A DNA stretch of 64,000 nucleotides from Auanema rhodensis (Eukaryota; Nematoda; Chromadorea; Rhabditida; Rhabditidae), in assembly GCA_964057225.1 (NCBI GenBank), contig OZ059897.1, forward strand, positions 12,028,001 to 12,092,000. The letters are read 5' to 3'. A program made the translations under genes and the position numbers. The notes beneath the pieces are model-generated. The model was given only the letters and a program-made list of their open reading frames with translations, did not search any database and was not told where the DNA came from. Below, piece after piece: positions 25,329 to 36,398 of the stretch (positions are counted from its first letter, which is position 1; every line of letters starts with the position of its first letter).

Positions 25329-28100
25329 TTAACACTTAACTTGGGGGGCATCACATTCGTCGGGAAATACATCAGGCATGGGAAGTAATGAAAACGTTGC
25401 GGAGATATCAGATCGTACTACCCGTGGAGGTGCCAATTTTCTCATTTCTTCTCGAAGTTTTTCGAGAACGGCATGGTTTGGTGCATTTTTGGCTCCCTTA
25501 TTTTGCAATCTTACTACCTAAAATTAAATTTAAAAAATTTTATCTCGATATAACTTGCTGTTGATACCTCCTTATGATTTTTTTGGGTTACTAATTTGTC
25601 GGTTTTTTCTTGTACACTTGCATATAAGCGAAGAATAGATCCAAAATTGAGAAGCTGCAATACTCGTATATTAAAGTATACTATAGAAAGGTTTCACCTC
25701 AGGATGAAGTTGCTTTAGAATTCCCTGAGCTGCTCTTTGCTTGCCACCTTTAGCACCAATCGATTTGACCTTTAAAAAATTGATAAAATCGTTGTCTAAA
25801 TATGAATTCGTACCGTGAAGCTATAGGTGCCTACTGTAACAGTAACTTCGGAATGCTGGTGATCAATAGTTCGATTAACCACATTTGGTTGACTGCCATG
25901 CAATTTCATAGACCTATTACAAGCTTCCTAAGGCAAAAGAAAAAAATTTAGAACGAAGATTAAATAATCTCATACCTTCAAGATTACCATAGGTTTAGGC
26001 TGGCCGGTTTTTACGCATAATTCCGAAACCCTAGGATCGTCAATTGCTAAGTGATCGAACAGTTCGATTGCCTGATCATATATTAGCTAACTACATATTC
26101 AAATTTTAAACACTTACTCGAACATCATATGGCTCATCAGCACAAGCTTGATTAGCAATTGAAGCAATATGTTCTTCATTAAATCGTAGATTAGGCATTA
26201 ATATCTACATGAAAGTAACCACTAAAAATCAAAAATTAAAAATCGAACCTTCAAAGCCATTTCGGCTGCAACCATTTTTCCAGCTCTTTTACTTGTACCT
26301 TGCCCTATTCCCATGACTATGGTGTCTGGAAACAACAAAATAAGTACAAACAAAACTTTAATTAAAAAAGAAAAACCTTCGTCTTCTTTTGCGCCATCAA
26401 CTAAATATGGAACTTTAGTTCTTTCTCGGTCTTGAAGTAAAGCTAATTTCTCTCTAACAGTAGGAGCTGCCTGTATTCGTATACTTTTCTTAATGTACAA
26501 AACTGCTCTAACATTATAAGCGTTCCTAAGCAAAAAAAAAACAAAAAATTAAAAATAGTATACAAAATTACTTTGCTTCATCGATATCATATACAATACG
26601 ACCTCTCAACGCTCTTTGAACATATTCATGTAAAATCATTAAAGATGAACGTCCTGCAGGATTCATAACAAAATTTTTCTTATGAAAACGATTATCTGTA
26701 GTAGGGATGTTGATCAATGCTATCTAAATTACAATTGAGCTACAATCAAAAACAATAACTACTTACACCACTTGGAGTTACGATAGCTTCTTCTGAATCT
26801 TTAATATCATCTGTAGTTAACCCTTAAAGATATTAATATAAATATAATAGTACTATGAAGTTTTAAACCTGCTTCTCGTAGAGTTTCTTCAAATCTTGCG
26901 TGATTTCTTTTTCGTTTACGCTCTTCAAAGCTCATGTAGTGAGACACCTATTTGAAATTTTTACAAAAGAAAAGTAAAACTACAAGAGACCTGTATTTTT
27001 TTAAAACGGAATATGGAATTAGCATAGTCGGTGAGTTCGCTAGCGCCAAGTTGATAATCGGTGGATTTCTAAATTTTAACTCAAATGTATCTCAAGATAA
27101 AAAAAAATCAACCTCAATGCGAATTTGAGGGGCTGGTAATTTCTCTAAAAGTTTTGAACCAAATTCATCAATTTCTCTATTTGACTCTTGCGAATCCGCT
27201 TCTTCCTTTTCCTAAGATATTGTTTGTCAATTTAAGAAAGCTGAAAGAAACTCGCTTTTTTAGAATTGAGACGTTTCTGATGAAGGCATGGTACAGCTGT
27301 TAAAGGAACTTTATGATTGCGCACCGAGTCGGTTCCGATGAAATAAGGTCTAGACATAGTACACACTCGTGTAGCTCTGTTCTAAATTATGAAAAAAATA
27401 GTTTGCTTATAAAAAGTAAAAGCCAAACCAGATAAATAGGTAAGCCACAACTGTGGGTCATCCTACACCAACCTTCAGGGAGCGGATCAAAATGGTCATT
27501 TTCCATATTTTCTAGAACCATTTTCCATCGAAAATCACTAAAGATACAAATTACAACAATAAACACGAAGGAAGTACGTTTTCGAATTGTCCTGATTTCC
27601 CTCTGCTTCTTCTAGTAAATTTTCTACTTGGTCTGGATCTATCTTGGTTGATGTAGATTGGATGTCAGATCGAGAACGACTGAAAAAACAGGGTTTGAAA
27701 CAAGATGAAGAAGAGCATCTTCACTTTGGTTGATCACCACTATCTGTACTAGAAACTGAACTACAAATAGGAAGATAATTCGCATTTTTTATATCATGTT
27801 CATCTAAATTTCAATATTAATATCTCATTATGTATTAAATGAAGGCACCCGAGATTGATCCTTCGGGAGAGGCACAAAATTTTGGGCTGAATTTATCTAT
27901 TCTATGGCTATCGGGTGATGAAGAATTTTCAGAACGATTTTCTAGTTTTATTTTCTTCTTCGGGCATTCTTGCACTCAAACAAAAATATTATTCCGTTTA
28001 TAATAATTATCAGCCTACCTCCTTCTTCTTCTACCTCCCGTAACTGAGCTAACAAAAGTCTTCGTCTCTCCTCAAGATCAGTAATATCATCGGATTCCAT
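25329..28100 (-). CDS. pash-1: Pasha/DGCR8, Microprocessor subunit
   Basis: RNA-binding partner of Drosha that recognises primary microRNA hairpins in the nucleus. Start MESDDITDLEERRRLL at 28100, stop at 25329-25331. The acidic/Ser-rich N terminus is followed by the DGCR8 WW-like region: FDPLPEGWWRMTHSCGLPIY, YLHRATRVCTMSRPYFIGT and LTAVPCLHQKR. The Pro-Cys pair in the last motif corresponds to the heme-ligating Pro-Cys of DGCR8. After the linker come MSFEERKRKRNHARFEE, NFVMNPAGRSSLMILHEYVQ (first double-stranded RNA-binding domain), MGIGQGTSKRAGKMVAAEMA, and a second such domain with VTVTVGTYSFTVKSIGAKGG. The tail ends DECDAPQVKC. Order and motifs match the family closely. It is transcribed divergently from the HEATR1 operon with a 0.9-kb gap. 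Confidence 0.93.
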
Positions 28101-28999
28101 AACTGAAGAGTAGCAAATGAATTCACCGATCGAGAACCAACAAAAAAATATTGTTCATTGAATATTCATTCGATAATTTCGTTGCTATTGGCTGGTCGTT
28201 TCTTGAACATTGATGATGGAGAGAGAGCAATGCGAACAAAGTCAAGTTTGTAGACAACTCATTTTCCATACTAATGAACTTTACTTTTAAGTGTAAACCA
28301 AATGTTAACACCACAGTAGATTCAGTGAAGAGCGACGTACGACGTACTATTATAAACAGTAGAACTACTGATAGTAAATTTATTTTTCTGGAAAAGGTAG
28401 TTTCACTACACTCAGATATCAGCTTGTAAAATATTCAGCTGATAATGGATATATCGTACATGGTAAACAATGATCAAACGAAAAGATTTAAACTAAACTT
28501 TTGTTTAGAAAAAGAGGTTTAGATTTATTAATTCCTCTTAGTTTTTTTCATTGTTTAGAAGAATGGAACACCCAAGTTATCAATTCAAATTATCAAAACG
28601 CAATTATTTTCGACTAAGGCTTAGCCCAACACCAGCAACATTAACGGTGATATTGAATACAATAAGCTTTCTTGTTCATATTCAAAATTTCTACGATAAT
28701 ATAAAATCGAATTTTTAAATATAACTGATCTGAATATCTACAGGCAAATGTCTTATTTCAATAATTTATACAGGAAACTTTTTAAATTAATCATTTTTGT
28801 AAAGGTCGAACATAAACGAATGTGAAAATTAAAAGTAACCCTTCTTACGTATATTGAACTTTTAAGCATTAGGCTCAGGTACCAGCTTTTACTTATATAT
28901 TTAATTTTTATGTTTAAATGGATTTGAATAAGAGAATTTTAATTTGAATAATTACCCAATTTTATAGATTGTTGTCTGTTTTATCTCGTAACTGGAGTA
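28101..28999. other. Divergent promoter region, pash-1 / HEATR1
   Basis: Head-to-head start codons about 0.9 kb apart. Both promoters are expected here. No TATA element or repeat stands out; AT-rich throughout. Confidence 0.45.
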
Positions 29000-31900
29000 A
29001 TGACATCTTTGACGAAGCAGTTGCAAGCACTGCGCACATCTACATCCAAACAATTAACTGTTGAGAAACAACATGTTTCTTTATTATTCGATAAAAAAGA
29101 AGCTCAGACAATTGATCGAGAAACAGCTTATAAAATAGGTTTGAAAATGTTGCAATTCTTCTTAGGTGAAATATTTTTTCTAGGTTGTACGGGCCTCGAT
29201 CAACTTAGAAAACTAGATCCAGTCTTTCATGGTGATATTGAATTTTTTGATGAATCTGCTATCAATTTTCAACGAACAATGATAACACAAGTGATTGGAT
29301 ATATTTTTATTTTATTGAAATCTCATGGTTTAGGAAGAGAATGAAGCTTTAGATCGCAGACTCGAAAAGTTTATGTTCCAATTAATGCCATATATGCAAC
29401 ATTTCGCATGTCATCAAGTGTTAGAATGGTTAATTTATAAATATCAGGTAGGTGAATGTGTATTATTGCTTAACTAAGCGTATCTTCCTAGATATGTTCT
29501 TATAACGCTGAAATGATAATGGCCATTTTTCTACCTTTCCACGAGACTAATGTTTACGGGAGATTACTTTCAATAGTAGATTTCAATTTTTCTACTTCCA
29601 AAGATTGGGGATTTTTGGAACTTTTCCATAAAAGCTCTATGCACGTTCCTTTCAATGTGGTATGTATGCGTTAAAGAAATTTTATAATCACTTTTTTTTA
29701 GCTAGTGAAGCATGGTTTATCAAGTGGTCATTCTCTTATTAGCAGAGTTTCGCGTCTCATCGAACAAGGAATTCAGGTAAAAAATAGTCCTATTTCTCTT
29801 GTAATCCGGCCATTTAGTTGGTTGGAGATTTGTTCTTGGAATCTAAGGGACAGTTGTTGTTTACTTTCTATGCCAAACTCATGATTGGCATGCTAAAGGA
29901 CAATTCGAAAATCGATGATGGCTTACTTTCTAAGCTAACTCCCCTTGTTGGTTCAGGGTTAAAGTAGTTTTTTAAAAAAGGAAACATGATGACGGAAAAT
30001 TTCTTTAGGAGTTCGATTTTATCGTTCCGTTACGCTTCTTTGATGGTTATTTGCCAACTTTCGGTAACTGTGAAACTTGCTTCCAGCATCGTTGAATCCA
30101 TTGTCAAGATTTTACTGATTGTAATTTTAATATTGTTCATCACTGAAAGTTTCGTTTTTTTTAGAAAATGAAAGAGTCCTCAATTGATAGTTATCTATCT
30201 GCTCTGGTTGTTATCTGCCAGCAGCAAGGGGTACAACAGTTCTCAACCAAGTATAATTTTTATCATTCTTGTTTTATGTATATGTTTTTCTAGAGCTGTT
30301 GTGAAAGTTCTTCGTAAGGAAGAATCTTTGGGATTTTGGACGGCTATTCGAAACTTAAGCTCTACTACCGATCTTCTTTCATTTCTTAAACCTTTATGGA
30401 ACACCTTGTTTCATATAGTAAGATCAGAAGAAGGTATGGACGAAGATAAAGAAACAGCTCTCCAAGGACTTCTACAAACATCGTCATCCGATGTCCTTTC
30501 TGGAGAACAGGCTTCGGCTTATCTGATGAAGGTAAAACTAGAATGTCATGTGCTTGTTCATGCTACTGCTTCAGGTTATTGAGGAGAAAGCAAACGGCTT
30601 TGTAATAAGCTCAGGATTTAAGAAAAATATTTATGCTCTTTGTACCAGGTTTTTTCTTATATAATAATTTATTTAATTTTTCGATCGTTTTAGATACTCT
30701 AATGAATTTAATGCTATTGTTGTCGAATGGACAACAAGAGATGAGAAACTGGTCAAAAATTTCTTGGATTACTGTGAGCTTAATCAGCTACTTGTGGTTT
30801 GTTCAGATAGTTTTATTACATAATAGTTGTACGTATCAGATGTTTGCTAAAGATAATTCTCAAAAGAAAAGAACAAGAAAACGATCAGGCTCTATTAGAA
30901 AGAGCAGTGAAGAGGATAAACTTGAGGTTTTTACAGTCAATTAAATGCATTATTGTATTTATAAACTTAGGCATCCAAAACAGCTTATGAAAAGGCTGAA
31001 GAAATGGCGAACAGTTCCGAGTTTGCCAGAAGACAAGTATTTTCCGGTGATCCTTTGAAAAAGGCTATGAAATGGCTGAAGCAAGGCGATTTCGAAAATG
31101 TTAGTTCAGTTTAGCTTCTTTTTTTTCGTTTTAGCTTTCTATATTTTAGTATGGTTGGTGTTTTTCTTTCAGGTATATTGGGCACTCGATGAAATGGCAT
31201 CCCGAAAACATTATTTTGATAATAGGTCTCAAGAAGAAGTAGAAGATTTCACTGTGGACATCATTAAAACTTGTATTTCTCGCACTGATGGTGTTTTATG
31301 TGATAAAGTTAAATCTGCATTATCCCAAGCGAAGATTTCCGAATCTTATTATGTTGGGCTTTTGAGTAGATTTGATGAAGCTGATGTTCCGAAAAAAAAA
31401 GCCAAGGTTTCAAACTCTGAAGTGTCACATTTTCAAAAGGTAGTTCATCATGTATAGTTATTGAAAACATTTTTTTTTTTCAGGCGTTTGAAGGTGAAAC
31501 TAAAAAGAAATTCGAAAAGAGGCAGCAATTTGTCTTGGAACTTATTAATATCTCAAATCGCCTACCGATTGGGTCTAAAATCATTTCAGCGTTATTTGAA
31601 GTTGTTAAAGAGTATAATCCCCGTGTTTGTGAATTCACTCAACTCTCATCATTCAGAGTGGATGCTGCCCCTGATGGTCAACAACAATTTTTCAGTCAAC
31701 AATTGGCTATAGGAATCCTCGCCAAAATTTTATCCGATCCTGGTACACATTGAAATTTTTGTTAAAATTCTATTTTTTTTTTTAGGAACTTATAAGGTAA
31801 CCCTAGCTGATCTTCAGATGGAATGTGTTGTTGACATTATGCGCAACACGCATAGTCACCATATTCTTCGCGATTCATTGAAATTGTTAACTGCTGCTGT

Positions 31901-34900
31901 GAAATTAGATCCAGTACATAGTTTTTTGTTTTTTTGTGTTGATTTTTTTATTTTCAGTGTTCCGTTACTTCTCATGTGATGGCCGTTTTCACATTCATGG
32001 GAAGCGGCTTATTGCGAAAAGATAATGAACTCACTTTGAGCATAATTGAAAACACTTTAGAAGCCTTATTCATTGCTGTCATTTCTTCCAAAAAAAATAA
32101 TAGAGTAGGCTTCTGAATAGTTTCGGTTGATTCATACCAGTTGCAGGATGCTGTTGTTACTCAACTAATCGGTGTCACTAGAATTTTTGCCTCGTCTGCC
32201 TGTGATATACCTGCTCATCGCCGTGGTCGCATGGCTAAAGCTATTTCAAGAGCAATTGGCATGGAAAATACATGGATTGTGGCAAGTGTTCTCCTCGAAG
32301 GGTAAAAATATCAAGAATTTGGAAAATGGTTTCAATTTACTTAAGATTGTGCGCAAAATGGCAAAGGGCAGCAGCCGATGCCAGTAAAAAGGCAGCTGAT
32401 CAGGATGCATTCGAAGACATTGCTCTCGAGCTATGCGTGAATATGGGTCCCTGTGAACAGGTTTTTTTCTTTGCTTATATGATAATAATTTTTCATTTTA
32501 AGCTTACTGCAATTTTCGATTTGATGCAGTTTGTTATTCGCCTCTCTGGTGATAAGGAATTGAAAAAGGATTTAGGCGCTTTGGATTCATCAATCTTTGA
32601 TAGGTTTTTATCAAATTCTTTATTAGAAAATAAGTTATTATTTTAGGAAAAAATATTCTCTTCCCAAGTTAAGACACTTCCGTTTTGTAATAATCGGACT
32701 TGTAGTAAAAGTTTTAAGCAATCGTAATCTTTTTGAAATGGTTTGTGCATTAGTACTACTGAACTTTATAAATATTTTTTAGCTTGCTAAAAATGATAAT
32801 GAGACTCTTTTCTCAACTCTTCTTCCTATTAGCAAACGATTGATGATAACTTCGGTGGATTTAGATGCTTTCATTCAAAAGGTCTTGTTTTTAAATTCCT
32901 TGATGAAAAAACTTCTAAATTTGTTTTAGGAATGTTCCGCTATAGAACAAGCTGGTGAGCCACAGTCTCTGCGCTATTGGGTTGCTATTCAAACTAAAGC
33001 TGAAATCATTTCTGATAAAGTATATCAATAAATATGCTAAAATTATTATTTTTTTTATTTTAGCTGAGACATCTTCTACCCGGAGGTGTGGCTGCTCGTC
33101 TTATCTCTGATATTCTTCAAGATGAGAAAACTGATGCCCAGATGCGAGACAAAGCTCTCCAACTGGCCAATCTTAAACTCATGCAGGATGGATATTTCTA
33201 TTCCGAAGGAGGAATCAATGAAGAGCATCTTATTCAGTTGGCAGATGTTCTTAATAATTGGATCGCCCCCCACAGATCAGAAGCTGATTCAGTAAGTATT
33301 TAATAGTTTACAAATTTTAAAAAAGTATATTAGGTACTGCTCTGTCAAAACGCCGCCTTCAGTCTCAAACTTATCGCTAAAAGGTTACCTATTCAAACTG
33401 AATCCACCGTCCTCTCTACAAGTATGCAAAAATGTGTCGAAACCGTATGTTTAGAACAATGAGTTTTTTTATTATTTTTATTGTTTAGGCTGCGTTATGG
33501 CAGACGCTTGATGAATATATGGTTGGCAATATTCTGCTTTTGGCTGGAGAACTTATTCGGTAAGCTATTTCTCACGAGCAAGAATATTTGATGTTTTCAG
33601 ATCCCATAATATGAGATCTACGATGTTATCTGCTGAACCACTTCTCAAACTTTGCGTGGAAATTCTTACCGAATGTATAACTAATACTAACAAAGAACAA
33701 GCTGTCGAAGAGGATAATAATTTAAACAAACGTCAACGTGTGAGACAACAATCGTTAGGCGGAAGGAAGCATGGAAGCGATACTTTGCTGGTATATTTAC
33801 CTTTTCTTTTTTGAAGCTGAAATTGAAAGCTTTAGATCTGTTCTCTAACATGCATGCAACGTATTCTTGACCGTTATGCTGCTTTCGTAACTGGTCATCT
33901 GGGGGCTATTCTAATCAATTTCTCCCGTTTATGCGCTCGGTAATTAATTTTTTTTTGTCTTTTAAGTTCGAATAAATATAGGTTTTGGGATGCCGATGGA
34001 GATGGTGGAATATCGGTTGTTTCTGTTAATAACAAGAATAACTCTTCAAACAACAACAAAGGGAGTGTTCATCATCGCCTGTTCCTAGTTCGCTCGGCAT
34101 TGCAACAAATTGAGCCACGTGTCCTCCCAGCTCAATTTGCTAGAGCTGTATCCGATTTGGTTAAAGAAGAGGTATTTCGTGTTTCCTTTCTATTGGTCAT
34201 TAAACATGTTTTACAGAAATCGCTTAGTGCACTATTCTCCGTTCTCAGTGGCTACTTCACAATGAAAAATAGGCTGATCATCAGTCAAATTCGCGTACCT
34301 CTCGTTACAGATGTATTCTTAAAGGCTTTGGAATACCGATCTATCGATCGCAAACCAGAGGTGATTTTATGAGACAATCAAGAAACACATGTAATTCCCT
34401 TTCAGTCCTTTGAAAATGTATGCAATGTTGAGCGCTCTATATTTGCCGCTCTCTTAAAAATGCTCGATATATTGACAGAGGTTGAAATCAGACCGATTAT
34501 CAATTCGATTGTTCAATGGGCAGAGCCAGGACTAAGTTCTAATGATATGAGTATGAAAGTTAGAATTATATCCGTCTACTGCTTTGCTAATCAGTAGGTC
34601 ATTATTTACTTACTAATGTATAAGTTCTGCTTTAGATTTTATAATTCCTTCAACTCTCTTGCACTGCCTTATTTCGGAAAACTGATTGAAATGAGTAGCA
34701 AAATTCTCCGGCGTTGTAATGCCTCTGTGGTCATGGACACCACTGAGTTATTACTAAATGGAAAGAAACATACAACAGAGGGAGTTGAGGTTGATTTTCT
34801 TATTACTCAAATTCTTGACTTTGTTTCTAACTGTGGAAGACATAAGGAATTCCTTACTCAGTAAGTTAATTCTGTATAATACTATTGCTTAACATACTCT

Positions 34901-35436
34901 TTAAAGAGATCGGGCTGAAACTCTTGTTGAAGCATTGGTTGAAGAATTGGTTAATACCAAGGTTGCTGGCCATGAAAAGAGATGTGTTCCTCATTTGGCG
35001 GAAGCTTTGTACAGGTATTATCTATTGATTAACTGATAGTGGCATGTACATTAATTTTGCAGAGTATCTGAAGCTGCTTCAGAAGTATTTCCTGTTGTAT
35101 TAAACAAGGTTTTGTTGAAAACTAGAAGCAATAAGCCCAAGGTAGGTTTTCTAAACTTAATTTCTCATATAGTTTTGTCTGTTTCAAGATTCGTTACCGT
35201 ACTTTGCTTGTCATTGAAGCTATGTTTGATAAGATCAATGACGGTATCGTGCCCCACTTGCCCACTATTATGCCGTTCTTATCCGAATTATTAGAAGGTA
35301 TGCGAATATTGTTAAATTCAATCAATTTTTTATTTAATTTACAGATGAAAATGTTAATGTGGAAGATCAATGTAGTAAAGTTGTTCAATTGCTACAAAAT
35401 AAATTTGGTGAAAACATTGCTGAAGGTTTTGCTTAA
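29000..35436 (+). CDS. HEATR1/UTP10 homologue, U3 snoRNP processome subunit
   Basis: Large nucleolar HEAT-repeat protein needed for 18S pre-rRNA processing and polymerase I transcription; the C. elegans homologue is toe-1. Start MTSLTKQLQALRTSTSKQL at 29000. The N terminus is diagnostic: VSLLFDKKEAQTIDRETAY, then IGCTGLDQLRKLDPVF and LPFHETNVYGRLL. More than twenty short introns follow. The C terminus closes with repeats SKVRY/RYRTLLVIEAMFDKIND, GIVPHLPTIMPFLSELLEDE and QLLQNKFGENIAEGFA-stop at 35434-35436, matching the family end. The mid-region has a polar Gln/Asn-containing linker (NKNNSSNNNKGSV) near 34030. The next two genes on the same strand start 280 and about 960 bp downstream with trans-splice-like acceptors, consistent with an operon headed by this gene. 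Confidence 0.9.
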
Positions 35437-35708
35437 TAGACTTGAATTGTTATTTGTTGTTATGCTTTTCTTGTTGTTGATTTTTGTTGGATCATCATTT
35501 TATATTAAAGATAACTTAGTATCAAGGTATTAGTATGTAATAGGTTGCGACCTTTAATATCGTTTTCTACTTTCATCTCATTATTTGTATTTGAATCAAC
35601 GATGTAAACGAAATCCGTTTACATAGACATTTTAGTCAATTTTATCATCAACGTATTTTTTAGCCTCCTATTCCAAAACATTTTATTTAGTATTTTTAAT
35701 GTTTCTCC

Positions 35709-35716
35709 GTTTTTAG
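35709..35716 (+). promoter_or_regulatory. Probable SL trans-splice acceptor
   Basis: GTTTTTAG ends 2 nt before the COA3 ATG at 35719 and 280 nt after the HEATR1 stop. No upstream exon matches it. Confidence 0.55.
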
Positions 35717-35718
35717 CC

Positions 35719-36205
35719 ATGTTACCAAGACGAGTACTTGTCAACTCATTTGGACTTTTCCGTGTGTCCTCTTGTCGTGTTTCCAATACTCCAACTACAA
35801 CTGGCTCAGGAGGTTCAGCTGTTCAAAAAAGCAAGGATAGTGATATGCTCGAAACAATTGACATCGAAGATCTTCCAAGAGCGCAAAAACGTTTTGCTAA
35901 GCAATTTGAACAGGTTTTCAAATAAATGCGGTGCTTTTTTATTTCTATTTTCAGGTCAATGAGCAAAGAATTAAAGAGATTTTTGCCAAAAATTATAAAA
36001 ATCATGCAGCTCTCACTGTTCTTCTATTATTAGTGGTTTGTAATATGTATTCTGAATATTTCAAATGGTTTTATACCATCAGGTTGGAATTTATTACTAT
36101 ACAATTCATGCTGTCAAGCAAGAAACATTCCTGGAAGAAATTGATGATGAAATGGCTGCTGAACATCCTAAAACTCACGGTCATCTAGCCAACAAGTCTG
36201 CTTAG
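35719..36205 (+). CDS. COA3/CCDC56-like cytochrome c oxidase assembly factor
   Basis: Small mitochondrial inner-membrane protein that stabilises newly made COX1 during complex IV assembly. Three exons: 35719 to about 35913, one starting about 35956, and one ending TAG at 36203-36205. The N terminus MLPRRVLVNSFGLFRVSSCR is basic, without acidic residues, and fits a mitochondrial presequence. The polar segment DIEDLPRAQKRFAKQFEQ precedes a single helix (AALTVLLLLVVGIYYYTIHA), followed by the family signature VKQETFLEEIDDEMAAE. Human COA3 has the same order: one helix, a Tyr-rich edge and an acidic F-L-E-E-x-D tail. Lies between HEATR1 and the DDHD lipase gene in a likely operon. Assignment rests on the helix and tail motif. 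Confidence 0.82.
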
Positions 36206-36390
36206 GTTAGTGCATGTATTAGAATCATCACTTAATTTAATATTCTTTCAGTTACTTTATGCGATTGGAATATTTATTATTAGATTTTTTTTAGATTAGG
36301 ATCATATTTGTTTTTTTTTTGCTGTTATCGTTTTATTACTGTCTTTTCATAATATGTATGATTTAATAATAAGAAAAAAAAATGAAAGAT

Positions 36391-36395
36391 TTTAG
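36391..36395 (+). promoter_or_regulatory. Probable SL trans-splice acceptor
   Basis: TTTAG ends 3 nt before the DDHD lipase ATG at 36399, 190 nt after the COA3 stop. Same layout as the COA3 acceptor. Confidence 0.5.
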
Positions 36396-36398
36396 GCC

